Position numbers and translations under genes: made by a program. Shown piece by piece: positions 29,300-39,677 of a DNA stretch of 64,000 nucleotides. The stretch comes from Diplonema japonicum (Eukaryota; Euglenozoa; Diplonemea; Diplonemida; Diplonemidae): the NCBI GenBank assembly GCA_964019335.1, contig OZ025743.1, forward strand, positions 124,001-188,000, written 5' to 3'. Each line of letters starts with the position of its first letter. Position 1 is the stretch's first letter. A model generated the notes under the pieces. That model was not told the origin of the DNA, did not search any database, and saw only the letters and a list, made by a program, of their open reading frames with translations.

Positions 29300-30561
29300 T
29301 GCAGGGGATCTCCGAAAGTCTGAGTGATGAACCCGTTGATGTCCTCCTCGAGACTTTGGGAAGAGAGGAGGGCGTGTGTTGAGAGGCGGAACTTCATGCC
29401 TCTGTTCAGAACCTCCTTCACTTCGTCGTCATCGATGACCTCTGCTGCTAGTCCGCAGGCGTGTCCCTCATGTGTGTGTGAGGTCTTGCGCTTCGAGCAA
29501 GGGCAGTTTGTTGTAGGCTCGGCCGCTTCTGGACGCGGGGTCTCGATGCTGAGCTTCGTCACATTGCACACTGTGGCCTTGAGGGTTTGACCAAGCTTGT
29601 TGCACATGTGTACTCTGCGAAGGAGGGCTGGCTTGGGGCATGCCGCAATTACCTCCTTGTCCTCGAAGACCTTACGCCAGAGGATCATCTCCTTGGCCTT
29701 GTGGTCAAAACTCGTTTTGAACCACACGAAGCCTTCGTCTCGGCGGACCACCTTTTTCAAGAGGGCAGGGCTGAGGCGGTTGGTGAGGCCTCGTTCGATA
29801 GCCGCGATCTTGGCGGTGAAGAAGTTCCCGACGAAGTAACGTCTCAGGAAGTTCAGGTACCTGAAGACGGTCTTGGGGGCCCAGGTAGTGAAGTCGTAGT
29901 TCAGCACATCGGGGTGTGCACACATCGCGGTGATCTTCATACACAGGGACTTGTAGTTGGACCCAGTAGCCTGGATCGACAGCTCCCCGTCGTCGTTCAG
30001 CCGTATCGAGGGAGCAGTAGATCTGGTGGGGGTGTTGTTGGGGTTCGAAGGGGACGTAGTAGTGTTGCTGCTGGGGTCCTGTTTGGCATTCGAGCGCCCC
30101 TGGTGTTGGTGTCGCTGCTGTTGCTGCTCGCGTACCGTCTTAGGTTTACGTCTCGTGTTGCGGCGGCGACGGGTCTGCGTCTTAGCAAACCTACCACGCA
30201 TGTTAAGGGAGCAAGCCAGCCTATTGATGTACTGGTTCTCCCTGGGGATCGCAACACGACGGAAGGACTTGGCGTCGTCGAAGAACTTGGGGTTGATCGA
30301 TTCGACGGGGAAAGCGAATAACGGGCCCCCGTTTTCCCTGAGGGCCTTGTGAAAGCGGGTGTCGTTGCTTTCAGCGTTCTCTCTGTGCGATCTGGCGCTG
30401 CTCCAGTGGCCCTGCATACGACGACGTAAGGTGTTAAACGTCTGCCCTGCGTACACAGGTTCACCGTGTTTGTCGACAGCGAGGTAGATGATACCTGCTG
30501 CGTCCTGTTCGGGGGCCTTTCCTTGGCGCATGTTCTTTACGATGCGGCTGTACTTGGCCAT
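29296..30561 (-). CDS. PLE ORF2: GIY-YIG endonuclease plus Penelope N-terminal domain
   Basis: 421 residues from ATG 30561. GIY-YIG nuclease: GIIYLAV (23-29), VYAGQT (36-41), R46-48, H52, E108 and N120 in RENQYINRLACSLN. All the expected catalytic positions are present. A basic Arg/Gln-rich linker (125-160) follows. The C-terminal part has NCPCSKRKTSHTHEGHACG and EVLNRGMKFRLS, matching the Cys/His segment and KGPKFR-like block that precede the RT core in Penelope elements. The nuclease would nick the target to prime reverse transcription. The stop (TGA 29296-29298) overlaps the first codon used for ORF3. Confidence 0.88.
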   Translation of the reverse strand: MAKYSRIVKNMRQGKAPEQDAAGIIYLAVDKHGEPVYAGQTFNTLRRRMQGHWSSARSHRENAESNDTRFHKALRENGGPLFAFPVESINPKFFDDAKSFRRVAIPRENQYINRLACSLNMRGRFAKTQTRRRRNTRRKPKTVREQQQQRHQHQGRSNAKQDPSSNTTTSPSNPNNTPTRSTAPSIRLNDDGELSIQATGSNYKSLCMKITAMCAHPDVLNYDFTTWAPKTVFRYLNFLRRYFVGNFFTAKIAAIERGLTNRLSPALLKKVVRRDEGFVWFKTSFDHKAKEMILWRKVFEDKEVIAACPKPALLRRVHMCNKLGQTLKATVCNVTKLSIETPRPEAAEPTTNCPCSKRKTSHTHEGHACGLAAEVIDDDEVKEVLNRGMKFRLSTHALLSSQSLEEDINGFITQTFGDPLQ

Positions 30562-30643
30562 GAACTTGGCGGCTGCGTCCTGGCTGAGAGACTCCCAGAG
30601 GGCCCAGTCAATGCTGCCGTTGTTTCGTTTGCAGCTGACCGGG

Positions 30644-31279
30644 CTAGGCGGAGATGTCCCGCGACTTCTTGACTTGGTCCTTTGCCATTGTGCTAAGGAA
30701 GAAGTCCTTGCGGATCTCGTACCTGTTTTGATCTTTGCCCCAGCGGTTATCGTAGGCAGCTTGGTATCCGTGACGATAGGCGGGCTGGGGGCCAGACCGG
30801 TGGTTCGGCCGGTGGGCCGGTTGAGGAGTAGTAGGCGTTTTCCGTAAGGTCTTGACGGGACGCGTCGGTGCTACACCTTCGGTGAAACAGGCACGGACTC
30901 CATGGTGGTGTAGGAGTGCCTGCGTGAAGAGTGCATAGGGAATATGTGTGTCCCTGGTGGCGATCTCCAGGTGGACTTTTAGCACGTTGCCGTTTTGTAC
31001 GACATCACGTACGAAGAGGGCCTTTCGGACACCCGCACCATAGGCGTCACAGATGGTGCGGATGACTTCCTCTCTGGAGGGCGACCTGTTGATTGCACGG
31101 TAGTTGAAGGGGTGGGAGTTATATATGCGCGACTGACTATACTTCTTATAAGTGTTTGTTTTATTCGTTGTTGACGGAAAGGTATTGATCTTTAGGGGTG
31201 CATTTCCTGCGGCACGCCGCACCTGTGATGCGCGCGTGTCATAACGAGTTGGAAAGCGGCCGTAGGCGGGTCTCTTCAT
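30644..31279 (-). CDS. PLE ORF1, basic gag-like protein
   Basis: 211 residues from ATG 31279, rich in Arg, Lys, Tyr and His. The central region REEVIRTICDAYGAGVRKAL.. with HLEIATRDTHIPYALFTQALLHHHGV looks like a small alpha/beta fold. The C-terminal third is Pro/His/Arg-rich (RPNHRSGPQPAYRHGYQ). It lies 82 bp ahead of ORF2 in the same direction. RNA binding and particle formation are inferred from position and charge only. Confidence 0.6.
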   Translation of the reverse strand: MKRPAYGRFPTRYDTRASQVRRAAGNAPLKINTFPSTTNKTNTYKKYSQSRIYNSHPFNYRAINRSPSREEVIRTICDAYGAGVRKALFVRDVVQNGNVLKVHLEIATRDTHIPYALFTQALLHHHGVRACFTEGVAPTRPVKTLRKTPTTPQPAHRPNHRSGPQPAYRHGYQAAYDNRWGKDQNRYEIRKDFFLSTMAKDQVKKSRDISA

Positions 31280-32231
31280 CGCTATGAAAATGCTTGATGC
31301 TTTAGAAAAACGGAGGGTTTCTACAAAGGTGGATTGGTTACCTGACTCCTAGCAGCAGTTTTATTTAGGACAGCTTTTAGAATGACAGTCACAAGTTGGT
31401 CAAAGCACTAGACGGGTTAGAGGACCGGGGACAAGGAGGTCTAGACATGTCATAATGAGCTGATGGTGGGTATGAACTGCACCCGTTGCCGTAACGGGGT
31501 CCGACCGGAGTATTTCAACATGAGCCGAGTTGCCTACTGAGGGCTTTTTTTCCACCACTTTCCTGAGCGTGCAGGATGGTCCTGTGAGAGGGACGTAGCC
31601 TGTGCGGGCAGCAAAGCTAACGAAGGGTTCTCCTTGTCTAGGTAAGAACGGGGGGGAAAAGGAATAGTTGGGTGCATAGAATGGATATAGGGCACTATAT
31701 GTATGTGCAAATATACGTTCAGTCATATAGCGCGGCTCACCTCATCAAAAAAACGTGCATGCCTTGCCTGTATGTTCACCCGTGCAGTCAGGACTATCAC
31801 TGCACGGTCGAGAGCTCCCCAGGGCCAGTTTACGAAACCTATCATCGCCCAACTAACGCCGTGTCTCGCATGGACCCCCTCTTTGACGTACAAGGGGCTG
31901 AGCGGATTTCTCAGGATGTTGGATGTAGAGGTGGGGAGTCTCTAGTTGTGCGGTCAAAAGGCATTTTATCAAAAACGGGCTTTTTTCGGAAGAAAGCCCT
32001 CGAAAACTTCGGCTTTCAACGACGAACGGGAGGAGATCAGTTTCGTATTTGGGTCTACATAAATGCGACCCTGCAGAGTGACCTACGGTGAAGTAAGTCC
32101 CCATTGTTGGTCGCTGGGGTTGGTACAGCAAAGCTGTGAGAAGTCTTAAAAACTAATCTTAAGAGTTAAAAACCTGCAGAGCCTCTGGTTGCGTCTAAAC
32201 GGCGCCCACAAGGTAGTGCAGTTAGAGGCAA
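31280..32231 (-). other. PLE 5' internal region, no supported ORF
   Basis: Lies between the upstream terminal repeat and ORF1. Only short overlapping ORFs on both strands; possibly untranslated leader. Confidence 0.5.
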
Positions 32232-32640
32232 CTGAAATGGTTTTAAGTTAGGATGAAGAAGCGAAGAAATAGATAAAAAGGGGTGGGAAAGAATAAATAC
32301 TGCATACGAAAACAGAGAGTCGAGTAAAAAAAGGAAAAGGTGACTGACATCCTCAAGAGGAGCCTCCCACGTACCAGGAATTAAGCAGAGGTTGCTTCCA
32401 TGGCCCGTATCAGTCTATCGCCAGAAAGAATAATGAAAATAACATAACAAAGAGAAGGGGAGAAGAAACGGAAAAAGACGGCTTGGTCATCAGAGAATGT
32501 TGACCCAAATGCGTCGGCGGACGCAGTTTAACGTCATACCCGGGACGGAAACCATGTTGGGAAAGCAGAAGGGAAGTTAAAAGACAAGAAGTGGAAAAGG
32601 AAAAGGTGGAAACTAAAATCATAGGGTGCGAGGTCTGTGA
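32232..32640 (-). repeat. PLE terminal direct repeat, upstream copy (pLTR)
   Basis: Matches 24379-24787 almost base for base. Module B lies at 32342-32415. The right edge is followed at 32642 by the second copy of the 19-bp target sequence. Confidence 0.88.
32342..32415 (-). other. Module B (copy 4, in upstream pLTR)
   Basis: Sequence identical to copy 3, including the GACTGA/TCAGTC closing stem. Confidence 0.6.
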
Positions 32641-32660
32641 TCATCCAAAAAGGTAGGTGC

Positions 32661-33073
32661 CTTTCACTCACCGTTTTTTTATTTCTTCATTTTTTTTTTT
32701 TTTTTTAATTCCACCAGACCAGACCGACCCCACCCAGCTGGGCTGTGTGGAGCCAACGGAAGTGTGTTAAGACGTTCGTGCTTACGTGTCGGCCTGAGTT
32801 ATTGTTCTAGCACCTTTTATGACATGGGTATTCTCTTTCCACAGTTAGCTAATGGGTTTTTTTTTTTTTTTTTTTTGTTCCCCTCCTTTGGTTGCCAGTC
32901 CTCAGGATTTTTCTTTTTTTTTTTTTTTATATTGGCAGGCCGACCTAGTGCGACGTCCTTGGATGACACAGAGATAAATTCTGATCATCTAGCAGCCAGC
33001 CAGCCAACATCGCGGGTCCTCCGGCGTCTCACACGCGAACGCCACAGGATGACTACCGTAAGGACCACTCGAG
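32661..33073. other. Intergenic; original upstream flank of ankyrin gene 2
   Basis: Continues the PLE target: ggtaggtgcctttcactcacc here resembles ggtagggatccgctttcacc upstream of gene 3 (37051-37070). Contains T runs at about 32688-32707 and 32857-32936. No gene. Confidence 0.45.
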
Positions 33074-33760
33074 GTGTCATATCAAGATGTTTTTCAGTCA
33101 TCCACCCTTATGAATAAGATTTCCTATTCAACATTCCGAAGGAGGAGAGGGAAGGAATTTATGCAGTGTGCCAAACCCACGGATATGTGCGAGTACTGTA
33201 CAAAAGCACAACGGATGCGTCTTTCGCTAACGATGCCATCGCGTGGGGTCAAATGGGACCTGCAGTTCAGTGTTTCGGACATGCAAGAGACCCTAAATTG
33301 TATTGATGCGATTCGATGGAAGTACCCAAAGAAAAAGGTACGTGAACTTGTTGCAAACTTGAAGCCTTGGGAGCAACATGTTGAAAGGTTGTACAATGAG
33401 CACAGGACTTCTCCCCACCGAATGCATTAGTTCTTGACATCGACTTCAAGTCCAAGGGGTCCCTACCAATGGGTCCTGTATCAAACAAGCTACGATTTTT
33501 ACCATTCGCAATCGTTCGGTGTTTTGGGAATCGGGGTGTACTGGATTGACGGGCATGGTGTCCGTAGGCGCTGCATGTTGATTGTGTGCTTTCAAGTCTG
33601 AATACTGACGTGAAATGCGTTATCGAGTGCCTGAAAACTGTCCTGGCTAGTGGGTTTGCGATCCCCCAAAAAAATGGAGTGGATTCTCTGGACTGACAGT
33701 GGGCGTCACTTTCGTGCAAAGGAATTTTGCTATTTTCTTCTTTTTCGTCTTCGTGACGTC
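33074..33760 (+). pseudogene. Decayed DDE-type transposase fragment
   Basis: Plus-strand pieces in different frames: CEYCTKAQRMRLSL with a paired-Cys start, RWKYPKKKVRELVANLKPWE, VLDIDFKSKG (possible first Asp), DFYHSQSFGVLGIGVYWIDG and WTDSGRHFRAKEFCYFLL (possible second Asp and Glu). Order and spacing fit an RNase-H-fold transposase. Several frameshifts and stops separate the pieces. Superfamily not determined. Confidence 0.55.
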
Positions 33761-33767
33761 TATAAGT

Positions 33768-33841
33768 GACTGACATCCTCAAGAGGAGCCTCCCACGTAC
33801 CAGGAATTAATCAGAGGTTGCTTCCATGGCCCGTATCAGTC
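33768..33841 (-). other. Module B (copy 5), truncated PLE end beside ankyrin gene 3
   Basis: Same as copy 2 but with the intact GACTGA/TCAGTC stem. The rest of the 174-bp insertion seen at 20917-21090 is missing to the left of about 33761, so the boundary of the ankyrin duplication falls inside this element. Confidence 0.6.
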
Positions 33842-34175
33842 ATCGGAGGTAAATTTCTCCAAATGTGTATAACTTACACAAGCTGGTGAAAGGGACATGC
33901 AAGAGACAACATGTGGGTTATCATCTTCGTTGTGTCCTTCCAACACAGGGCAGGGTCGCCGCCTAAGAGGAAAGGGGGTCTTGTGAGGAATCCTCGACCA
34001 CAGACGAGAGGGCACCGCTGGAGGATTGCGAAAGGGAGCTGCAGAGCTCTGTAACGCCGAGGCTAGAACATGGCGGCCCGTCTGTAGAAACAAGAGGAGG
34101 TGGCTGAAACGATTGTAGAATAAAAGTGGGAGAACAAACAGAAGAGAAAATACCACACTAGCTCTTCACTGCCTT

Positions 34176-36746
34176 TCATCGCGGTTCTTCGTACTTCCTT
34201 TTCACGCCCCTCCTTTCGGGAGAAGTCTCCTTGCGCCTTGACAGAAGAAGTCCCCGAATGGACTCAACGTTGCCCCCCTCAGCCGCGTAGAACAGTGGGG
34301 TGAGTCCCTCCCCGTCCCTCACACATGGGTCTTGCTCGTAGGACTCCAGCAGCAGCTGCATCGCCTCAGTACATTTTGCAGCAGCAATGTGCAAAGGAGT
34401 AAGCCCCCGATTGTCCTTCACACAAGGGTCTTGCTTGTACTCATCGACGAGGACCTTCACCATCTCCAAGCCTCCCCTTGCTGCATAGTGCAAGGGTGTC
34501 TCGCCATTGTTGTTCCTCATGCTAGAGTCCACTCTGCATTCATCTAGGAGGTACCTCATCACTTCTATGCACCCCTCACTTGCTGCATCGTGGATGGCGG
34601 TGTTTCCAATGTCTGACACGGTGCAAGGGTCAACTTTGCACTCTTCGACAATGAACTTCACCACATCAACTTTGTTCTTCATTGCCGCCCTGTGCAGGGG
34701 TGTGGTGCCTCTCCCATCCTTCATCGCAGGGTCAACCTTGCAGACTTCAGTGAGATACCCTACCACCTGCAGCTGTCCCTTCTCTGCTGCAACGTCCATG
34801 GGTGTGAAGCCAGCTGTGGTCCTTGAGCCAGGGTTTTGCTTGTGAACTTCAACAAGGTGCTTCACTGCCTCCAGCTGACCATCTCTCGCTGCAAACATAA
34901 TCGGCGTGAATACCTTGTCCTCGACTGTCAGCTCCTGCTTGTAAACATTGATGAGACAGTCCATTGCCGCAAGCTTGCCTGCTTGTGCAGCGAAGTGTAG
35001 AGGTGTGGTGCCGTCCTTGTCCCTTGCCCCAGGGTCCACCTTGTACTCGTCGATGAGGAGCCTCATGGCCTCCACGTGACCATTAATTGCTGCCACATGA
35101 AGGAAGGAGGTTCCGTTTCCATCCACAAGGCTGGGGTCAAGCTTGCACTCTTCGATGAAATACCTCATCACATCAACATGGTTCGTCGCTACCGCCAAGA
35201 ACAAGCCTCTTCTGTTCTTCATCCCACCAAGGTCAACCTTGCAGACTTCAGTAAGATACTTGACCACATGCAAGTGATTGCAACACACAGCAAGGTCTAG
35301 AGGTGCCATGCCACTATTGTTTAGCAAACTGGGATCCAACTTAAACTTACTCACGAGCCACTCCAGTGATTGAAGCCTTCCCGCTTCCGCTGCGTGGTGG
35401 ACGAGAGTTGCACCGCAGGGTTCCACAAACGCAGGGTCTTGCTTGCACTCCTCAATGAGATACTTCATAGCCTCGAACTGGCCTCTTGTGAGAAGGACCG
35501 CAACAAGGCCATCAGCAGTCGGGGTCGCAGGGTCTATCTTGCACACCTCAATGAGGTACCTCAAGGCCTCCACGTGACCTCTCACTGCCGCCCTGTGAAT
35601 GTGAGCATAGCCCTCATCATCCTCACCGCTCGGGTCTTGCTTGCAAACTTCGACAAAATACCTCATCACATCAACTTGGTTCTTCATTGCCGCCCTGCGC
35701 AGGGGTGTGGTGCCTGTCCCATCCTTCATCCCAGGGTCAACCTTGCAGACTTCAGTGAGATACTTGACCACCTGCAGCTGTCCCTTCTCTGCTGCAACGT
35801 CCATTGGTGTGAAGCCGCCTGTGGTCCTTGAGCCAGGGTTTTGCTTGTGAACTTCAACAAGGTGCCTCACTGCCTCCAGCTGACCATCTTGTGCAGCACA
35901 CATAATCGGCGTGAATTCCCTGTCCTCGACCGTCAGCTCCTGCTTGTAAACATTGATGAGACAGTCCATTGCCGCAAGCTTGCCATTCTCCGCAGCGAGG
36001 TGGAGAGGTGTGGTGCCGTCCTTGTCCCTTGCCCCAGGGTCTACTTTGTACTCGTCGATGAGGAGCCTCATGGCCTCCACGTGACCACCCAGTGCCGCCC
36101 TGTGAATGTGAGCATAGCCCTCATCATCCTCACCGCTCGGGTCTTGCTTGCAAACTTCGACAAAATACCTCATCACATCAACTTGGTTCTTCATTGCCGC
36201 CCTGCGCAGGGGTGTGGTGCCTCTCCCATCCTTCATCCCAGGGTCAACCTTGCAGACTTCAGTGAGATACTTGACCACCTGCAGCTGTCCCTTCTCTGCT
36301 GCAACGTCCATTGGTGTGAAGCCGCCTGTGGTCCTTGAGCCAGGGTTTTGCTTGTGAACTTCAACAAGGTGCCTCACTGCCTCCAGCTGACCATCTTGTG
36401 CAGCACACATAATCGGCGTGAATTCCCTGTCCTCGACCGTCAGCTCCTGCTTGTAAACATTGATGAGACAGTCCATTGCCGCAAGCTTGCCATTCTCCGC
36501 AGCGAAGTGGAGAGGTGTGGTGCCGTCCTTGTCCCTTGCCCCAGGGTCTACCTTGTACTCGTCGATGAGGAGCCTCATGGCAGCGAGCTGACCGTGCCAT
36601 GCTGCAGTGTGCAAAGCTGTCTCACCACTCGGACCAGACACACTTCTGTGAACCCCGTACTTCTGAATGACTGCCTTCATGTGTTGGAGGTTGCCTGTCG
36701 CAGCAGCGGATGTCACCTCGCCAAACACTTTACTGTCTTCATTCAT
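34176..36746 (-). CDS. Ankyrin-repeat protein 3
   Basis: 856 residues from ATG 36746 (MNEDSKVFGEVTSAAATGN). Ankyrin repeats throughout and the same basic end (RRGVKRKYEEPR) as gene 2. Compared with gene 2, the block from MRLLIDEYKVDPGARDKDG to EEKGQLQVVKYLTEVCKVDPG is arranged differently: gene 3 has two such blocks near the N-terminus where gene 2 has one. This points to unequal crossing-over within the repeats. The 3' flanks (21095-21404 and 33842-34175) are also nearly the same, so the duplicated unit includes the flanks. Confidence 0.85.
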   Translation of the reverse strand: MNEDSKVFGEVTSAAATGNLQHMKAVIQKYGVHRSVSGPSGETALHTAAWHGQLAAMRLLIDEYKVDPGARDKDGTTPLHFAAENGKLAAMDCLINVYKQELTVEDREFTPIMCAAQDGQLEAVRHLVEVHKQNPGSRTTGGFTPMDVAAEKGQLQVVKYLTEVCKVDPGMKDGRGTTPLRRAAMKNQVDVMRYFVEVCKQDPSGEDDEGYAHIHRAALGGHVEAMRLLIDEYKVDPGARDKDGTTPLHLAAENGKLAAMDCLINVYKQELTVEDREFTPIMCAAQDGQLEAVRHLVEVHKQNPGSRTTGGFTPMDVAAEKGQLQVVKYLTEVCKVDPGMKDGTGTTPLRRAAMKNQVDVMRYFVEVCKQDPSGEDDEGYAHIHRAAVRGHVEALRYLIEVCKIDPATPTADGLVAVLLTRGQFEAMKYLIEECKQDPAFVEPCGATLVHHAAEAGRLQSLEWLVSKFKLDPSLLNNSGMAPLDLAVCCNHLHVVKYLTEVCKVDLGGMKNRRGLFLAVATNHVDVMRYFIEECKLDPSLVDGNGTSFLHVAAINGHVEAMRLLIDEYKVDPGARDKDGTTPLHFAAQAGKLAAMDCLINVYKQELTVEDKVFTPIMFAARDGQLEAVKHLVEVHKQNPGSRTTAGFTPMDVAAEKGQLQVVGYLTEVCKVDPAMKDGRGTTPLHRAAMKNKVDVVKFIVEECKVDPCTVSDIGNTAIHDAASEGCIEVMRYLLDECRVDSSMRNNNGETPLHYAARGGLEMVKVLVDEYKQDPCVKDNRGLTPLHIAAAKCTEAMQLLLESYEQDPCVRDGEGLTPLFYAAEGGNVESIRGLLLSRRKETSPERRGVKRKYEEPR

Positions 36747-37065
36747 GTTGCCAATAAAGCACAGAATTGTTAAAAGAAAAAAAAGGGGGGGGGGAGCCTT
36801 TTGGGTTGGGTTTGTATTGGACAAGCAAGTGGAAAAAAGCCCGGATATTTTTTTCTCCAGCCGGCATTTTTCGGCTTGGGGGAGGGGTTGGGGGGGGGGG
36901 GGGGGACCTTTCTTGGGATAAAGCTCGCCTCCGCATCTAATATACCAAAAGGTAGGACTGAGCCCCCCATCTGAACAACAGTGCCCACGTGCTGTCCCAT
37001 GGAACCTTACAGCTTCCAGGACATAACTGTTATAACTGTTATCCAAAAAGGTAGGGATCCGCTTT
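36747..37065. other. Upstream region of ankyrin gene 3
   Basis: Shares catctgaacaacagtgccca to ggacataactg with gene 2. It carries about 34 extra bases near 36934-36968 including taccaaaaggtaggactg, and a duplicated ataactgtt before atccaaaaaggtagg (37041-37055). The extra bases may be an excision footprint. Confidence 0.4.
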
Positions 37066-37240
37066 CACCAATTCTGTCCAGAAACCCTCGTATCTTCCAC
37101 AACACATCACCGTTTGACCCTTTTGTGTGAGTGAAGTGGAGGCTACTTTTAATTTCCTGGTAGCGTTTCCTGGGCATCGTGTTACTGAAAAGGGAGATTT
37201 TCATGGGTCCTGCACGCCGTAAACCCATCGCAACGCTCAA
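37066..37240 (-). pseudogene. piggyBac transposase relic, truncated copy
   Basis: Encodes MSVAMGLRRAGPMKISLF..KIRGFLDRIG, identical to the first part of the relic at 46536-46710. It stops at the duplication boundary. Confidence 0.7.
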
Positions 37241-39468
37241 TCCGAGTAAGCGGCGGAGTCCTGGGTCGAAATTTTATCAATCTCAGCGTCCTTTTGCTTG
37301 TTTGTCACTTCTTGGATGACGTCTGTGAGCTTCTGATCAAAAAACCGAAAGGGATAACCATTTTGCGTCGTCACAGCTTTTTTTTTTTCTCCCCCACCGG
37401 CCTATTTTATGTGTCTCTATGTACCAACTCCCTTACCCATGAAGGTTAGGACCTCGTCCGTAGCTGTTTTGACTATACCTTTGCGCTATCTACTCGGATT
37501 TGGGACCCACTTGGTGGGTAGATAGCAAGGTAAAGTGATGCAGCGCAGCATGAAATGGCAGTTGAAAATACCGGTTTCGCTGGTGTTCTGGTTGTGGTTG
37601 CTGTTGGGGAAACACAGAAGGCGGACGATGACTGGGGTGAACGGTTTTTTTTTTTTTGGATTGGGATGAGGGCTACGACCTGTATAACAGCCCTTGCTCA
37701 AACTCTTGAAATGGGCATCTACGGACACGAGCACGGTTGCAGCTGATTCTCGTTCGTGTGGGATGAAGCAAAAAATAAAAAATAAAAAAATCAATCAAAA
37801 AAAAAAAAGGAGAAAGAAAAAAAAAAAAGAAAGAAAGAGGGAAGAGGATGGAAAATAGGGAAACAATTAAAATCTTTTTTTCATGTTCACGATGGACCAG
37901 GGGTTTAAAAGCACCACATTTGCCAGGGTAGACAAAAAATATATATATATAAAAAAAAGACTTCTTTTTTCCCCATTGAATAAAGAAGAAGAACAATAAT
38001 AACTATTTATTGCCAACAAATAATGAGTCATTATTTAACTCGAGTTCCCGAATTTTTTGCACGAGGGCCCGCAGGGCCCGAGTGCAAAAAAACGGGTAAC
38101 GAGTGTTAAATAATGGCTCATTTGGCGGCAAGTAAGTCGTTTTATTTCACTTTTCGTCATTTGAGTCACTCACTCTTCGCTGCTTTCACTGCTGTTTTTT
38201 TTCACGCAGGTCAGCTTTTTGGGGATTTTCCTAAGGTAATACAGGGTAGCTATTTCGCCGTGGCATTTAAAGGGGAAGTAAGGCACTTATTCCCACTTTT
38301 AAGGGCTGGAATGGCCTCAGATGGCCAAAAATAGTCAAAATACCCCCACCCCAAAAAAAATTTTCAAGGGGTTGGGTGCATTTTTTTCCACGACAAGACC
38401 CATTTTTTCACTCTGAAGGGCCATTATTTAACTGCAAAATCTCATTATTTAACTAGTTAAATAATGGCGATTTCGCGTTAAATAATGGCCGTTTCGCGTT
38501 AAATAATGGCCATTTCGCGTTAAATAATGAGGCCCCTAGTGAGTGAAGAAAATGACGAAGAGTGAAATAAAACAAATGAAAGATAGGGATGAAAATGGAG
38601 AAAACAAACCATTCACTCTGTTTTGTAGAGCCACTAGATATCTTTCGTGCAAAAACTTTCATTTCTTTCAAATTTCTTTTTTTTAAAAAAAAAAAAAGAC
38701 CTTCGCGGAAAAGGAAGTTGGAACGCACGATTAAAAATTCTTTGCAGCAAAGACAATTATCAAAGTATAAATGTTTATAAACTCCAAAAAACAAAACAAA
38801 AAAAAAAAACAAGAAAAAAAAAAGGGACCGCGTGTGTTCTTTGGTCCTGAGAGGGAAGGCAAATGGAGAGAGTAAAATATTTTTAACACACAGAAAAGGC
38901 GGATTCTCATAAATATCTTTGGGGGATGGGTGGGGGGGATTTTCTTCCCCTTCTTCTTCGCTTTTACGCTCCTCATTTCATTCCCAGAGTCAAAAACACC
39001 TAGTTCAGCAATAAATAAAAGTGAAAGAAAATGAAACGAGGAGGGAGGGGGGGGGGGGGGGGGGCGGGAAGAAGAAGAAGAAAGAGAGAAAGGTTCCTGT
39101 AATTCTCTTAGTGCCACCTAGCGATCCAAAAGATCAGTATTCTCTTTTTTATCGAAAAACCATTGTTTTGATTTGTCCATAAATCAACCCCCGGAAAAAA
39201 ACACGGGAGCCGAATTGTTCTTCTTTTTTTTTTCTCTTTTTTTTTTTCTCCATTCATTCTGGATAAGGTTAAGAGGATTTACAGTATTCTTTTTTCTTTT
39301 TTCCTATTTCTTGTTTATGTGTCACTAATATTCCTGATCCCTACTTAACCCCTTCAGATGCTGCCTTCGCACACGATGCATTTGATAGGGGGGAGTGGGC
39401 AGAGACCTTCTTCGCTTTCTTACATATCCTGCAACAGAATAGAGAATCCCTTTCTGTTCAGACACCCT

Positions 39469-39504
<36 letters not shown>

Positions 39505-39677
39505 ACCAATCTATGGAGAGCAATTAAAAAAAAAAAAAATGTCTTTGAAGGGAACCTGCAGTATGTGACAGGATCGCCTAAAAAAGAAAGAGAGAGAGAG
39601 AGGTAAAAATAATACAAACCAATCACTTTGTCTTCTTTTTTGTTTATTTTCTCTTTTTTCTCTTCTTTTTGTAGCCC
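37241..39677. other. Non-coding part of the left duplicated block
   Basis: Apart from the palindrome-rich repeat (37997-38572) it holds poly-A/T tracts, a G run near 39047-39063 and an A run near 39472-39502. Short ORFs are translations of low-complexity DNA. Confidence 0.5.
37997..38572 (-). mobile_element. Palindrome-rich non-autonomous repeat (copy 2)
   Basis: Reverse orientation of 16453-17010. It has three cgcgttaaataatgg units where copy 1 has two, and ggcccgcagggcc at the hairpin centre where copy 1 has ggccctgcgggcc. Confidence 0.65.

Larger units (their letters stand above)
24380..32641 (-). mobile_element. Full-length Penelope-like retroelement with N-terminal GIY-YIG (permuted PLE)
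   Basis: Direct terminal repeats (24379-24787 and 32232-32640, 409 bp each, nearly identical) flank ORFs on the minus strand. In order: a basic protein, GIY-YIG nuclease plus PLE N-domain, Penelope-type RT with a long C-terminal extension, and a fourth ORF. The whole is bounded by the 19-bp direct repeat catccaaaaaggtaggtgc at 24361-24379 and 32642-32660, so the ends are set by a target-site duplication. A nuclease ahead of the RT is the arrangement described for the Naiad and Chlamys groups of PLEs, whereas canonical Penelope has it at the C-terminus. It inserted into the upstream region of ankyrin gene 2. Confidence 0.88.
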
